DNA of 36,761 nucleotides from JAIQFR01 sp041494445. Its GTDB lineage: Bacteria > Acidobacteriota > Polarisedimenticolia > Polarisedimenticolales > JAIQFR01. The DNA is taken from positions 1 to 36,761 of the forward strand of contig JBGQAU010000027.1 of assembly GCA_041494445.1 (NCBI GenBank), read 5' to 3'. Below, in pieces: positions 8,219 through 16,375 of the stretch. The stretch's first letter is position 1; the number at the start of each line of letters is the position of its first letter. The notes under the pieces are model-generated. The model saw nothing but the letters and a program-made list of their open reading frames with translations. It was not told where the DNA came from and ran no database searches. Made by a program: the position numbers and the translations under genes.

Positions 8219-8968
8219 TCAGCCCCGCGTCGTTTCCATCAGCCGCTTGCGGTCCCGCGGGGGGAAGTGCTCGATCGCGTAGCGGAGAGCCGTCCGCGGG
8301 ATCCGCGGGCCGTACGCGAGGAGATACCGCGTGAGGCGCGCGCGGTCGGTGCGGCCGGCCTCGCGGAGGAGCCACCCGACGGCCTTGTGGGCGAGATCCT
8401 CGCGGTCGCCGAGGAGGCGGGTCGCGACCTCGTACGCGGTGTCGAGGTGCTTCCCGCGCCGAGCGTGCAGGACGAGGGAGACCGCGGCGGCGCGGCGCAC
8501 CCAGAGGATCGGGGATCCGGTCCACGCCACGATCTCGGGAAGAAGCTCCGGATGGCGGTCCAGGAGCGGGCCCACGAGGTGCGGGGCGACCTCGTCCACG
8601 GTGGCCCAGTTCCCGGCGCTCGAGGCGAGCCACTCGTGCAGCAGCGGGAGATGCTCCGGCGCGAGGTCCTTCTCGAATCTCCTCAGGAGCTCGAGCCCGA
8701 CCGCCTTCGCCTCGAGGTGCGGGTCGTGGATCAGGGCGTCGCAGAACGCCACCGCGTCGTTCACCGTCCACGACGCCGAGACCGCGCGGTGGAGGCCGGC
8801 CACGGCGCGGCGCACCTCGGGGAGAGGGATTCCGAACGCCGCCACCGTCGCCTTGAAGTAACGCTGCACCTCCGTCGCCCTTAGCGGGTCGGCGCGGGAG
8901 GCGAGCAGGGCGAGGATTTCGCGGGCGGCGGCGCGGGGAGCGGGGGCCTGTACGGCAGAGGCCGGCAT
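8219..8968 (-). CDS. DNA alkylation repair protein, AlkD-like HEAT-repeat glycosylase
   Basis: A 249-residue all-helical protein of the AlkD family, which removes N3- and N7-alkylated purines from DNA without flipping the base. HEAT-like repeats run through the whole sequence. The residues corresponding to the AlkD active site are visible: NWATVDE supplies Trp121 and Asp125, and WVRRAAAV supplies Arg158/Arg159. The conserved KAVGWLLREAG segment lies toward the C-terminus. The start at 8968 is an ATG only seven bases after the yajQ stop, with a weak AGG upstream, so it is probably translated as the second gene of a yajQ unit. Family assignment is firm; activity is inferred from conserved residues. 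Confidence 0.86.
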   Translation of the reverse strand: MPASAVQAPAPRAAAREILALLASRADPLRATEVQRYFKATVAAFGIPLPEVRRAVAGLHRAVSASWTVNDAVAFCDALIHDPHLEAKAVGLELLRRFEKDLAPEHLPLLHEWLASSAGNWATVDEVAPHLVGPLLDRHPELLPEIVAWTGSPILWVRRAAAVSLVLHARRGKHLDTAYEVATRLLGDREDLAHKAVGWLLREAGRTDRARLTRYLLAYGPRIPRTALRYAIEHFPPRDRKRLMETTRG

Positions 8969-8975
8969 GTCCGGC

Positions 8976-9482
8976 CTACTGCGTCCGGTAGTTGCCGAAT
9001 TGAAGCTCCATGCCGAAGTCCTCCTGCTTGAGGAGGGTGATCGCGGCCTGGAGGTCGTCGCGGGACGGGGAGGAGACCCGCACCTGCTCCGCCTGGATCG
9101 CCGCCTGCACGCGCTTCATCTTCCGGTCCTTGATGAACTTCACGATGGCGCGCGCGGTTTCCGTCGGGATCCCCTGCTGGAGGTCGATCTGCTGCCGGAC
9201 CGTGCCGCCGGCCGCCGTCTCGATCTTCCCCTGCTGGAGGTTCCGCAGCGGGACGTGACGCCGCGCGAGCTTCTGCTGGAGGACCTCCCACATCGCCTTG
9301 ACCTTGAAGTCGTCCGGGCCGGCCAGGACGATCCGGTTCTCGGCCCGATCGAACTCGACCGAGACCTTGAGACCCTTGAAGTCGTATCGCTGGGCGATCT
9401 CCTTCACCGCCTGGTTGACCGCGTTGTCCACCTCCTGCAGATCGCACCCGACGGTGATGTCGAACGACTGGATGGCGGCCAT
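8976..9482 (-). CDS. yajQ: YajQ-family nucleotide-binding protein
   Basis: A 168-residue member of the YajQ/UPF0234 family. Some members bind cyclic di-GMP and act as effectors (shown in Xanthomonas); others are reported to bind nucleic acid. The protein starts with the family signature SFDITVGCDLQEVDNAVNQA and continues with QRYDFKGLKVSVEFDR. It ends LQFGNYRTQ, close to the usual FGNYR terminus. Length is normal and both ferredoxin-like halves are present. ATG at 9482 has GGAGG six bases upstream. A TATACT box on the minus strand (9530-9535) could be its -10 element. The AlkD-like gene follows after seven bases. Whether this copy binds cyclic di-GMP is not visible from sequence. Confidence 0.94.
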   Translation of the reverse strand: MAAIQSFDITVGCDLQEVDNAVNQAVKEIAQRYDFKGLKVSVEFDRAENRIVLAGPDDFKVKAMWEVLQQKLARRHVPLRNLQQGKIETAAGGTVRQQIDLQQGIPTETARAIVKFIKDRKMKRVQAAIQAEQVRVSSPSRDDLQAAITLLKQEDFGMELQFGNYRTQ

Positions 9483-9557
9483 GAGAACCCTCCGTCGCCC
9501 CGCGCGGCGATCGCGCGTTCGCGGGCAGGAGTATAACGCCCCGGGCCCGCCGCCGGT

Positions 9558-10787
9558 TCAGTCCACGGCGGGGAGGCTCGAAGCCTCGGGCGTGCGGTCG
9601 CCGCCCTTCGGGCCGCTCCGTCTCGGGAGCAGGCGGGCGCGGGTGAGGGCTTCGCGCCCGAGGCGCTCCCGGACCTCGTCGGCGGCGAGCGAAGCTCGCC
9701 TTGCCCGTTCCTCGCGCGGGTCGGGAAACAGCGCCGGGACCCCGGCACCCGAGGACTCGAGCCCGCGGACCCCCACGCCGAGCAGGCGCACTCCGCGTCC
9801 CTCGAGGTCGATCCGCTCCCGGTACAACTCGCGCGCTGCCCGTACCACGACCTCGGCGAGATCGGTGGGGTGGGGGAGGGTGAGGGAGCGGGTCCAGGTG
9901 GTGAAGTCGCCCGAGCGCACCTTGATCTCGACGGTCCGCGCCACGAGCCCCTCCCGCCGCAGCTCGCGTCCCACCCCCTCCGCGCGGGCGAGGAGCGCCC
10001 GGTCGATCTCGTCCGGGTCGGTCAGGTCCTCGGCGTAGGTGCGCTCCTCCGAGATGGATTTCGGATCGTGGTGGGCGACGACCGGCCGGTCGTCCTCGCC
10101 GCGAGCCAGCGCGAGGAGGTGCTGCGCGGTCCCGCGGCCTACGAGGGCGGAGAGGCCGTCCTCCGACACGCGCGAGAGGTCGCCGATGATCCGCAGCCCT
10201 CCGGCCGCGAGCCGCTCCGCGGTCCTGGGGCCGACGCCCCAGAGCCGTTCGACGGGCATCGGCCAGAGCCGGCGCTCGACGTCCTCCAGGCGGAAAACCA
10301 CGAGGCCATCCGGCTTCTCCAGGTCGGAGGCGATCTTCGCCAGGAACTTGTTCGGCGCCACCCCGACCGACGCGTTCAGGCGCTCCTCGGCGCGGACCCG
10401 GTCCTTGAGCCCACGCGCGATCGCGCGCCCCTCCTCGAGGCCCGGAGCGATCCCGGTCAGGTCCAGGAACGCCTCGTCGATGGACAGCGGCTCGACCAGC
10501 GGGGAGGCGGACTCCAGGATCCCGCGGATCCTGCGCGACGCCTCGACGTAGAGGTCCATCCGTCCCGGCAGCCAGATCGCATCGGGGCAGAGACGCTCGG
10601 CGGTGACCGAGGGCATCGCCGACCGAACGCCGTACCTCCGCGCCTCGTAGGAGCACGTGGAGACGACGCCCCTTCGTCCCCGGTGGCCGACGATCAGCGG
10701 CTTCCCGGCGAGCGCCGGGTTCTCCCGCACCTCCACGGCCGCGTAGAACGCGTCCATGTCGAGGTGCAGGATGACGTTGGGGCCCAT
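9558..10787 (-). CDS. dinB: DNA polymerase IV (Y-family translesion polymerase)
   Basis: Error-prone polymerase that copies past damaged bases, 409 residues. The N-terminal catalytic core opens with LHLDMDAFYAAVEV (metal-binding Asp) and continues with CSYEARRYGVRSAMP. SIDEAFLDLTG follows (second Asp/Glu pair), then VGVAPNKFLAKIASDLEKP. Helix-hairpin-helix and little-finger domains complete the protein. PALF near residue 360 may be a weak clamp-binding motif. The start ATG at 10787 overlaps the stop of the upstream oxidoreductase by one base (TGATG), showing translational coupling. A much longer frame extends upstream, but it merely runs through the oxidoreductase gene. Coupling to an oxidoreductase rather than to lexA or recA-type genes is a little unusual. 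Confidence 0.95.
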   Translation of the reverse strand: MGPNVILHLDMDAFYAAVEVRENPALAGKPLIVGHRGRRGVVSTCSYEARRYGVRSAMPSVTAERLCPDAIWLPGRMDLYVEASRRIRGILESASPLVEPLSIDEAFLDLTGIAPGLEEGRAIARGLKDRVRAEERLNASVGVAPNKFLAKIASDLEKPDGLVVFRLEDVERRLWPMPVERLWGVGPRTAERLAAGGLRIIGDLSRVSEDGLSALVGRGTAQHLLALARGEDDRPVVAHHDPKSISEERTYAEDLTDPDEIDRALLARAEGVGRELRREGLVARTVEIKVRSGDFTTWTRSLTLPHPTDLAEVVVRAARELYRERIDLEGRGVRLLGVGVRGLESSGAGVPALFPDPREERARRASLAADEVRERLGREALTRARLLPRRSGPKGGDRTPEASSLPAVD

Positions 10788-11734
10788 CAAAGGGCGAGGA
10801 CCAGTTTCCCGTGCACGTGCCCGGCCTGGCTCAACCTCTGGGCCTCCGCGGCGTCCGCCAACGGGAAGATCCGCTCGACGCTCGGCTTGAGCTTCCCGGA
10901 GTCGCACATCTCCGCCAGGGTCGAAAGTTGAGCGCCGCTCGGCTCGACGAAGACGTAGTCGGCTCTCACCCCGCGCTTCCTGGCGAGCGCCGGGTCCGGA
11001 GGCGTCACGATGCTCACGAGCCGTCCGCCCGGCTTGAGCACGTCGAAGCTCAGCTTCTGCGTGTCGCCGCCGACCGTGTCGTAGACGACGTCCACCCCGT
11101 CGGGGCTCAGCCGGTCCACCGCGTCGCTCCAATCCTCGCGGGTATAGTCGATCACGTCGTCCGCGCCGAGGCCGAGGACGAACTCGCGGCTCGACGTCCC
11201 CGCGGTGGCGAGGACGCGGGCCCCGGCGTTCCTCGCCAGCTGCACCGCGAAGTGGCCCACCCCTCCGGCTCCCGCGTGGATCAGCACCACCGTTCCGGGA
11301 CCGACCCCCTCCGTCCCGACCAAGGACTGGTAGGCGGTGAGCGCGGCGAGCGGGACCGCCGCCGCCTCTTCGAACAGGAGCCTCGAGGGCATCCGCGCGA
11401 CCGCGGTCTCGGGGACCGCGACCAGCTCGGCGTACGTCCCCCACTGGACCACGGGCTTCCGCGCGTACGCGAAGACCCGTTCTCCCTTCCGGACGCGGCT
11501 CACGCCCTCGCCGATCTCCTCCACGGTCCCGGCGACGTCCCATCCCGGGACGATGGGAAACGCGTGCGGAAAGCGGCTCTTGAGCCATCCCTCGCGCATC
11601 TTCCAGTCCACGGGATTGACGCCGGCCGCGACCGCGCGCACGACCACCTCGCCCGGGGCCGCGTGGGGCTCAGGGAGGTCCATGGCCTTGAGCTTCTCGG
11701 GCCCTCCGAACTCCTCGATGGCGATGGCTCGCAT
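10787..11734 (-). CDS. Zinc-free MDR oxidoreductase (quinone oxidoreductase-like)
   Basis: NADPH-dependent medium-chain reductase of the quinone oxidoreductase/enoyl reductase type, 315 residues; the substrate is unknown. The N-terminal catalytic domain has GVNPVDWKMREG and PGWDVAGTVEEIG and lacks the Cys/His ligands of zinc alcohol dehydrogenases. The Rossmann part carries IHAGAGGVGHFAVQLAR, the nucleotide-binding loop of this family, followed by ATAGTSSREFVLGLGAD. ATG at 11734 has AAGGAG seven bases upstream. A TACAAT box lies at 11756-11761 (minus), a likely -10 element. It is the first gene of a pair with dinB, overlapping it by one base. Confidence 0.93.
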   Translation of the reverse strand: MRAIAIEEFGGPEKLKAMDLPEPHAAPGEVVVRAVAAGVNPVDWKMREGWLKSRFPHAFPIVPGWDVAGTVEEIGEGVSRVRKGERVFAYARKPVVQWGTYAELVAVPETAVARMPSRLLFEEAAAVPLAALTAYQSLVGTEGVGPGTVVLIHAGAGGVGHFAVQLARNAGARVLATAGTSSREFVLGLGADDVIDYTREDWSDAVDRLSPDGVDVVYDTVGGDTQKLSFDVLKPGGRLVSIVTPPDPALARKRGVRADYVFVEPSGAQLSTLAEMCDSGKLKPSVERIFPLADAAEAQRLSQAGHVHGKLVLAL

Positions 11735-11813
11735 TGCGTCTCTCCTTGGGCTGCCATTGTATCCCGGCTGCGGCCACGGGCCGGGGTTCTTCCCCGGGCG
11801 CGGGAAGCGGTAT

Positions 11814-12095
11814 CTACTCGGGTCCTCGGAGGCGCGCGGCGACCTCGCCGGGTGGGAGCGGGATCAGCACGATCTTGTCGGGCGACGTCTCGCCCGCGAC
11901 GATCTCGAGGGAGGACGGAGCGAGGCCGAGCGCCCCCGCGAGGAGGTCGAGCACCGCTCGGTTCGCCTTCCCGCGCTCGGGCGACGCCGCGACCGTCACC
12001 TTGAGCGCTCCGCCATGCGGCCCGACGATACCGTCGCGGCGGGCGCCGGGCTTCACGCGGAGCCTGATCCGGGTTCCGGCGGGGGTCTCGGTCAT
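11814..12095 (-). CDS. DUF167 (YggU/UPF0235) family protein
   Basis: A 93-residue protein of the widespread DUF167 family, whose biochemical role is unknown. The signature is clear: RLRVKPGARRDGIVG at the start, ALKVTVAASPERGKANRAV in the middle (the conserved P-x-x-GKAN segment), and SSLEIVAGETSPDKIV, usually a G-x-x-S-x-x-K loop. The start is ATG at 12095. It is divergent from purF, with 152 bases between the two starts, and lies 79 bases before the oxidoreductase gene on the same strand. It could be cotranscribed with that gene, but the oxidoreductase has its own likely -10 box. Confidence 0.9.
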   Translation of the reverse strand: MTETPAGTRIRLRVKPGARRDGIVGPHGGALKVTVAASPERGKANRAVLDLLAGALGLAPSSLEIVAGETSPDKIVLIPLPPGEVAARLRGPE

Positions 12096-12235
12096 TTCGA
12101 GAGCACCACGTCCCGTGGGGCACCTCCCTGGCGCGGCGCCGGAGTCCGCTCGGCCTGCCCGGCCCGGAGATCATATCGCTCATGGCGGGAGCGGAAGGGG
12201 CCGCGCCGCGCCCCGGCGGTTCCCGACCGCTCTGG

Positions 12236-12241
12236 TACCAT
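12236..12241 (+). promoter_or_regulatory. Possible -10 box for a leaderless purF message
   Basis: TACCAT stands exactly six bases before the purF ATG at 12248, so transcription would begin at or next to the start codon. There is no recognisable ribosome-binding site before this ATG and no clear -35. The same arrangement (TANNNT, six or seven bases, start codon) occurs before cvpA and brnT in this window. Assignment rests on spacing and consensus only. Confidence 0.35.
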
Positions 12242-12247
12242 AGGGGC

Positions 12248-13702
12248 ATGTGCGGGTTCATCGGGGTGATCGGAGCGGAGTCGGCCGTGAAGGAGATCTA
12301 CGACGGCCTGCTCGCGATCCAGCATCGCGGCCAGGACGCCGCGGGGATCGTCACCTACGACGGCCGCTTCCACGTCAAGAAAGGGGAGGGACTGGTTCGC
12401 GACATCTTCTCCGCCGCGAACTTCGAGCGCTTGAAGGGCGACCTCGGGGTCGGTCACGTCCGCTACCCGACGGTGGGCTCCGGAGGCGGCGAGGACGCGC
12501 AGCCCTTCACCGTGAATTACCCGTTCGGCATCACCATGGCCCACAACGGGAACGTGGCGAACTACGAGGAACTCAAGGGCGACCTGGCGCAGAGGGGTCT
12601 CCGGCACCTCTACTCGGGGTGCGACGTCGAGGTCGTGCTGAACGTCTTCGCGAACGCCTTAGCACCCCGCGCCGAGAGGGGCTTCCGGCTCGACGCCTTT
12701 TTCGAGGCGGTGGGTGAGGTCTACCGAAAGGTCCGCGGCGCCTACAGCGTCGTCGGATTCGTGGCGGGCCACGGTTTGTTCGCCTTCCGTGACCCTTACG
12801 GCATCAAGCCGATCGCCATGGGGCGCCGCCGCGCGAACGGACGCGACGCGTACGCGGTGGCGTCCGAAAGCGTCGTCCTGACGGCCCTCGAGTACGACGT
12901 GATGCCGTGGGGGCACCCGGGCGAGGCGGTCTTCGTCGACATGCGCGGGGAGATCCACCGCCGGAAGGTCGCGGAGCCGAGGCACCATCCGTGCGTCTTC
13001 GAATTCGTGTACTTCGCGCGGCCGGACTCCAACATCGACGGGATATCGGTCTACAAGGCCCGGATGCGCATGGGGGAGCGTCTCGCGCGGACGTTCGACC
13101 GCACCGGCCTCCACGCGGACGTGATCGTTCCCGTCCCGGATTCCGCGCGCACCGCGGCGCTGGCCATGGCGCAGGCGCTGGGAATCCCGTACCGGGAGGG
13201 GCTGGTGAAGAACCGGTACGTGGGGCGCACCTTCATCATGCCGAGCGACGGCGAGCGAAAGGCCAGCGTTCGCCACAAGCTGAACGCCATCGAGGACGAG
13301 TTCCGGGGGAAGGACGTGCTCCTCGTGGACGACTCCATCGTTCGGGGGAACACCAGCCGGAAGATCGTCCAGCTCGCGCGCTCTTCGGGGGCGCGGAGGA
13401 TCCTGTTCGCCTCCACCGCCCCCCCTCTCCTCCATCCGTGCGTGTACGGCATCGACATGAGCACGCGCCGGGAGTTCATCGCCCGGGGGCGCACCCACGA
13501 GGAGATCTCGCGCGAGATCGGCGCCGACGCGGTGATCTACCAGACGCTCGACGACCTGGTGGACGCCGTCACCGAGGGACAGTCCCACGTCGAGCGGATG
13601 TGCACCGCCTGCTTCTCCGGGATCTATCCCACGGGCGACATCACCCCGCGGATGCTCCTAGAGATCGAGGAGGAGCGGCTCGTGGTCGGCAAGAACGCGT
13701 GA
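12248..13702 (+). CDS. purF: Amidophosphoribosyltransferase
   Basis: First committed enzyme of purine synthesis: transfers ammonia from glutamine to PRPP to give phosphoribosylamine. The protein (484 aa) begins MCGFIGVIG, so Cys2 becomes the N-terminal nucleophile of the glutaminase domain after Met removal. The C-terminal phosphoribosyltransferase domain has VLLVDDSIVRGNTSRKIV, the PRPP loop. Cys residues in HPCVFEF, HPCVYG and MCTAC match the 4Fe-4S ligands of the Bacillus-type enzyme. An in-frame ATG at 12182 would add 22 residues. I rejected it because its ribosome-binding site is poorly spaced and the extension resembles no known propeptide. The glycosylase gene starts inside its stop codon (GTGA). 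Confidence 0.96.
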   Translation: MCGFIGVIGAESAVKEIYDGLLAIQHRGQDAAGIVTYDGRFHVKKGEGLVRDIFSAANFERLKGDLGVGHVRYPTVGSGGGEDAQPFTVNYPFGITMAHNGNVANYEELKGDLAQRGLRHLYSGCDVEVVLNVFANALAPRAERGFRLDAFFEAVGEVYRKVRGAYSVVGFVAGHGLFAFRDPYGIKPIAMGRRRANGRDAYAVASESVVLTALEYDVMPWGHPGEAVFVDMRGEIHRRKVAEPRHHPCVFEFVYFARPDSNIDGISVYKARMRMGERLARTFDRTGLHADVIVPVPDSARTAALAMAQALGIPYREGLVKNRYVGRTFIMPSDGERKASVRHKLNAIEDEFRGKDVLLVDDSIVRGNTSRKIVQLARSSGARRILFASTAPPLLHPCVYGIDMSTRREFIARGRTHEEISREIGADAVIYQTLDDLVDAVTEGQSHVERMCTACFSGIYPTGDITPRMLLEIEEERLVVGKNA

Positions 13703-14613
13703 GGGTCCGCCTCGACGTGCCGCGAGGGTTCTCGTTCCGGCGGACGGTCCTGAGCCACGGCTGGTCGCTGCTTTCGCCGTTCAGCCTCGGGAAGAAAGCC
13801 GACTCCCTCGCGACCACGGTGGCGCTCCCCGGCGGCGGCGCCGCGCGGATCGTCCTCCGGAAGGGTGCGGGCGGGGTCTGGCTCGAGACGCGCGGACGGC
13901 CGGGAGCCGCGATTCGCGGGCACCTCATGGCCTCGGCGCGCCGGATCCTGAACCTCGACCTCGATCTCTCGCCGTTCCACGCGGTCGCCGCCTCGGCTTC
14001 GGGCCTCGAGTGGATCGCCGAGACCGGCGCCGGCAGGCTGCTGCGCGCCCCGACGGCGTTCGAGGACCTTGTGAAGCTGGTCCTGACCACGAACTGCTCC
14101 TGGGCGCTCACGACCCGGATGACCCGGGCTCTCGTGGAAGCCTGGGGGGAGCCCGCCGCGGACCGCTCTCGCGCCTTCCCGCGACCGGAGGTGCTCGCCG
14201 CGTGCGGCGAGCGTGCGCTCCGCGAGATCGGCAGGACGGGGTACCGCGCGCCCCACCTCGCGTCGATCGCGCGCAGGGTCTCCGAGGGCGGGGTGGACCC
14301 CGAATCGTGGGAGCGCGACGGGCGCGACCCGGCGGCGCTCAAGAAGGAGATGCTCGCGCTCCCCGGGGTCGGCCCGTACGTCGCCGAGAACCTGCTCAAG
14401 ATGATCGGGAGGCCGGACGGCCTCGCCCTCGATTCGTGGATGCGCGGCCGGTACGCCACCCTCTACCACGGCGGCCGCGCAGTCTCCGACCGGACTATCT
14501 CGCGGAAGTACCGGAGAATGGGCCGCTGGGCGGGACTCGCGATCTGGCTCGATCTCACCCGGGACTGGCTCGACGGCGACGATCCGTCGGAGGCCTGGGA
14601 GTCCCTCGCTTGA
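13699..14613 (+). CDS. HhH-GPD superfamily DNA glycosylase
   Basis: A 304-residue base-excision repair glycosylase of the helix-hairpin-helix superfamily, closest in look to AlkA/OGG-type proteins. An N-terminal domain of about 110 residues precedes the helical core. The core has KLVLTTNCSWALTTRM (residues 126-141, similar to the OGG1 segment around its conserved Asn), the hairpin LPGVGPYVAENLL (221-233) and the presumed catalytic Asp245 in LALDSWMRGRY. The position that carries the Schiff-base Lys in lyase-type enzymes is Tyr227, so it is probably a monofunctional glycosylase. GTG at 13699 overlaps the purF stop by four bases. The lesion removed cannot be told from sequence. Confidence 0.85.
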   Translation: MRVRLDVPRGFSFRRTVLSHGWSLLSPFSLGKKADSLATTVALPGGGAARIVLRKGAGGVWLETRGRPGAAIRGHLMASARRILNLDLDLSPFHAVAASASGLEWIAETGAGRLLRAPTAFEDLVKLVLTTNCSWALTTRMTRALVEAWGEPAADRSRAFPRPEVLAACGERALREIGRTGYRAPHLASIARRVSEGGVDPESWERDGRDPAALKKEMLALPGVGPYVAENLLKMIGRPDGLALDSWMRGRYATLYHGGRAVSDRTISRKYRRMGRWAGLAIWLDLTRDWLDGDDPSEAWESLA

Positions 14614-15509
14614 CGTCCGCCTCGCTGCTGGGAGAGGGGTCTTGCCTCCTTGCGGCGTCCGTCTGGGCGGTCACCGTCGCCACGTTTCAGCGGCCCATCG
14701 AGGCGTTCGGCGCGCGCACCATCAACTTGGCCAAGTGCGTGATCGCCAGCACGCTCTTCCTCGTCACGATCCTGGCTCTCGGCCGAGGCGGGGCTCTGAC
14801 CGCCGCCCCGTTTCGCGACGTGACGTTCGTCGGCCTCTCCGGCCTCGTCGGCTTGACGGCCGGGGACTCGGCCCTCTTCGCGGCGGTGAATCGCCTCGGT
14901 CCCTATCGCGCCCTCCTGCTCCAGACCCTCGCCCCCGTGTTCACCGCGGTGTTCGCGCTGGCGTGGCAGCGGGAGATCCCATCAGGGACGCACCTGGCGG
15001 GCATGGCCCTCACGCTCCTCGGCGTGGCGCTCGTGGTCGCGCCGCGAGCGGGAGCGGGGGAGCGGATCGCTCCTTCGCGAAGAAGGGCCGGCGTCGTATT
15101 CGGGGTCCTCGCCGCCGTGGGGCAGGGCGGGGGCATCGTGCTGGCCAAGGCGGGCATGGGCACTCTCCCGTCCCTAAACGCCAGTTTCGTGCGGCTCGGC
15201 ACCGCTGCAGTCGGCCTAGTCCTGCTCGGTCTGCTCGACGGCAGCCTGAGACGCGCTAGGGACCTGTCGCGCACGCCGCAGAGCCTCGGCCGCGTCGTGC
15301 CCGCGGCGTTCATGGGCTCCTACGTCGGGATCTTCCTGATGATGTTCGGCGTCGGCCAGGCCCCCGCCGCCGTGGCCGCCGTGCTCCTCTCCACCACGCC
15401 GGTGTTCAGCCTGTTCCTGGACGTGGCGCGCGGGCGGGAGCGGTTCACTGTGCGGGCCGTGGTGGGTACGCTGCTTGCGGTGGCGGGCGTGGGAGTGCTG
15501 ACGGCGTAA
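14610..15509 (+). CDS. DMT/EamA-family membrane transporter
   Basis: Inner-membrane transporter or exporter of the drug/metabolite transporter superfamily, 299 residues with about ten hydrophobic segments in two EamA repeats (residues about 8-145 and 160-298). Each repeat ends with the usual helix, as in LAGMALTLLGVALVVAP and AVVGTLLAVAGVGVLTA. The substrate is unknown. No ATG lies near the beginning. TTG at 14610 overlaps the glycosylase stop (TTGA) and has GGGAG eight bases upstream, which makes it the best start. It is the third gene of the purF-glycosylase-transporter unit. The third gene ends where a less GC-rich accessory island begins. Confidence 0.88.
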   Translation: MTSASLLGEGSCLLAASVWAVTVATFQRPIEAFGARTINLAKCVIASTLFLVTILALGRGGALTAAPFRDVTFVGLSGLVGLTAGDSALFAAVNRLGPYRALLLQTLAPVFTAVFALAWQREIPSGTHLAGMALTLLGVALVVAPRAGAGERIAPSRRRAGVVFGVLAAVGQGGGIVLAKAGMGTLPSLNASFVRLGTAAVGLVLLGLLDGSLRRARDLSRTPQSLGRVVPAAFMGSYVGIFLMMFGVGQAPAAVAAVLLSTTPVFSLFLDVARGRERFTVRAVVGTLLAVAGVGVLTA

Positions 15510-15531
15510 GCCCGAAGAGGCGGAACGGAGA

Positions 15532-15549
15532 AGCGGGTCGAAACCCGCT
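15532..15549 (+). terminator. Hairpin after the EamA gene, possible terminator
   Basis: A perfect seven-base stem (AGCGGGT / ACCCGCT) closes a CGAA tetraloop, 23 bases after the transporter stop. No T run follows on the plus strand, so it would be a weak or factor-assisted terminator at best. Confidence 0.35.
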
Positions 15550-15851
15550 CCGTGAGACCACAGACAACCAGCAGGCACCGAGCAGTCTCCGTTTCTTGCC
15601 ACCCCGGCCTACCAACCGGAAGGGTCGGAGCCCATCGGTGCTGCTGCGGTCCCTTCCCCGCCACGATTTGTCCCTAGCGGGTCGCAAGACGAAAGTACTT
15701 GCATTCTCATAAGGTTGGACGTAGAAAGCGACCAGGATGTGTTGCAGCCTGGGGCGGCGGCCGCATCCCGCCACGGCAGAAGGAGGAGGATCCCGGGCAC
15801 CGGCGTCGGCCCTGCTGCTTCATAAGTCCATAAACCTGACCTGCCTTATTG

Positions 15852-15880
15852 ATAACAGAGTTCGGCCGAATAACAGAGTT
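15852..15880. repeat. Two 11-base direct repeats upstream of hicBA
   Basis: ATAACAGAGTT occurs at 15852-15862 and again at 15870-15880, so the copies are offset by 18 bases. They lie 74 bases before the hicB start. They could be a binding site or leftover cassette sequence; no protein can be assigned. Confidence 0.5.
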
Positions 15881-15953
15881 AGCCGGATCTGACCCGGCGG
15901 CTACCTAAGGCAACGATTGGAGCGTAGTATTGGGTAGTAAGGAGCGCTGGCTG

Positions 15954-16160
15954 ATGACGTTTCTCGTCGAAGTTGAGCAAGAAACTGACGGTCGTTGGAT
16001 CGCCGAAGTTACTGACTTGCCAGGTGTTATGGCCTACGGTGGGTCTTTGGCGGACGCGACGGCAAAGGTTCAGGCGCTCGCGCTCCGCGTAGTAGCGGAG
16101 CGTCTCGAGCATGGCGAGGCTGGTCCCGACCTCCTCACCATCACCTTCAAGGCGGCATGA
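15954..16160 (+). CDS. hicB: HicB-like antitoxin (short form)
   Basis: A 68-residue protein of the HicB antitoxin fold, which blocks the partner HicA RNase. FLVEVEQETDGRWIAEV, then DLPGVMAYG and SLADATAKVQALALRV, follow the standard HicB pattern (partial RNase H-like fold). It lacks the C-terminal HTH or ribbon-helix-helix domain found in long HicB proteins, so it may not bind DNA itself. ATG at 15954 has AAGGAG nine bases upstream; an earlier TTG at 15930 is in frame but has no ribosome-binding site. Its stop overlaps the hicA start (ATGA). Antitoxin-first order is one of the two known arrangements. Codon use is less G/C-biased than in flanking genes, suggesting acquisition. Confidence 0.82.
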   Translation: MTFLVEVEQETDGRWIAEVTDLPGVMAYGGSLADATAKVQALALRVVAERLEHGEAGPDLLTITFKAA

Positions 16161-16369
16161 GCGATTGGCCTAGCTCGCGAGCCCGACGGGTGCTCGCGGC
16201 TCTGCTCCGAATCGGTTGGGAACAAAAGCGGCAGTCAGGTTCGCACCGCACGCTTCGGCGTGATGGTTGGCCCGACTATGTGTTCGCTTTCCATGACGAT
16301 GAAGAGTTGGGGCCACGAATGCTCGCACGGATCGCGAAGCGAACCGGGCTTCGCCCTCAAGACTTGTAG
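16157..16369 (+). CDS. hicA: HicA-family mRNA interferase toxin
   Basis: A 70-residue protein of the HicA family: a small double-stranded-RNA-binding-like fold that cleaves mRNA when free of HicB. The conserved catalytic His is in QSGSHRTLRR (His30), preceded by LLRIGWEQKRQ, the usual start of the family. The C-terminal RMLARIAKRTGL matches the LKRILKQAG-type ending. ATG at 16157 overlaps the hicB stop by four bases. The stop at 16367-16369 is followed after six bases by an attC-like palindrome, so the pair looks like the cargo of a gene cassette. Confidence 0.87.
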   Translation: MSDWPSSRARRVLAALLRIGWEQKRQSGSHRTLRRDGWPDYVFAFHDDEELGPRMLARIAKRTGLRPQDL

Positions 16370-16375
16370 CAGCCC

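Larger units (their letters stand above)
15510..15953. other. 444-base non-coding left flank of accessory island
   Basis: No convincing gene is present in either direction; short open frames here match no family I know. The first part contains the hairpin at 15532-15549. The G/C bias seen in neighbouring genes fades from about 15690 onward. The region near hicB contains two 11-base direct repeats and GTTAGCC at 15878-15884, which may mark the left border of the hicBA cassette. Confidence 0.6.

Noticed and set aside
10788..11588. N-terminal extension of dinB by about 267 codons
   Set aside because: The extension lies inside the oxidoreductase gene in another frame and has no homology, whereas the one-base overlap start at 10787 gives a normal-length polymerase.
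12182..12247. Upstream in-frame ATG giving purF a 22-residue propeptide
   Set aside because: Iron-sulfur PurF proteins can have propeptides, but the possible ribosome-binding site is 12 bases away, the extension has no known pattern, and a -10-like box lies within it.
15609..15800. Short minus-strand ORFs in the left flank of the island, considered as a mobile-element remnant
   Set aside because: The translations show no transposase or recombinase motif, no ribosome-binding site and no flanking inverted repeats.
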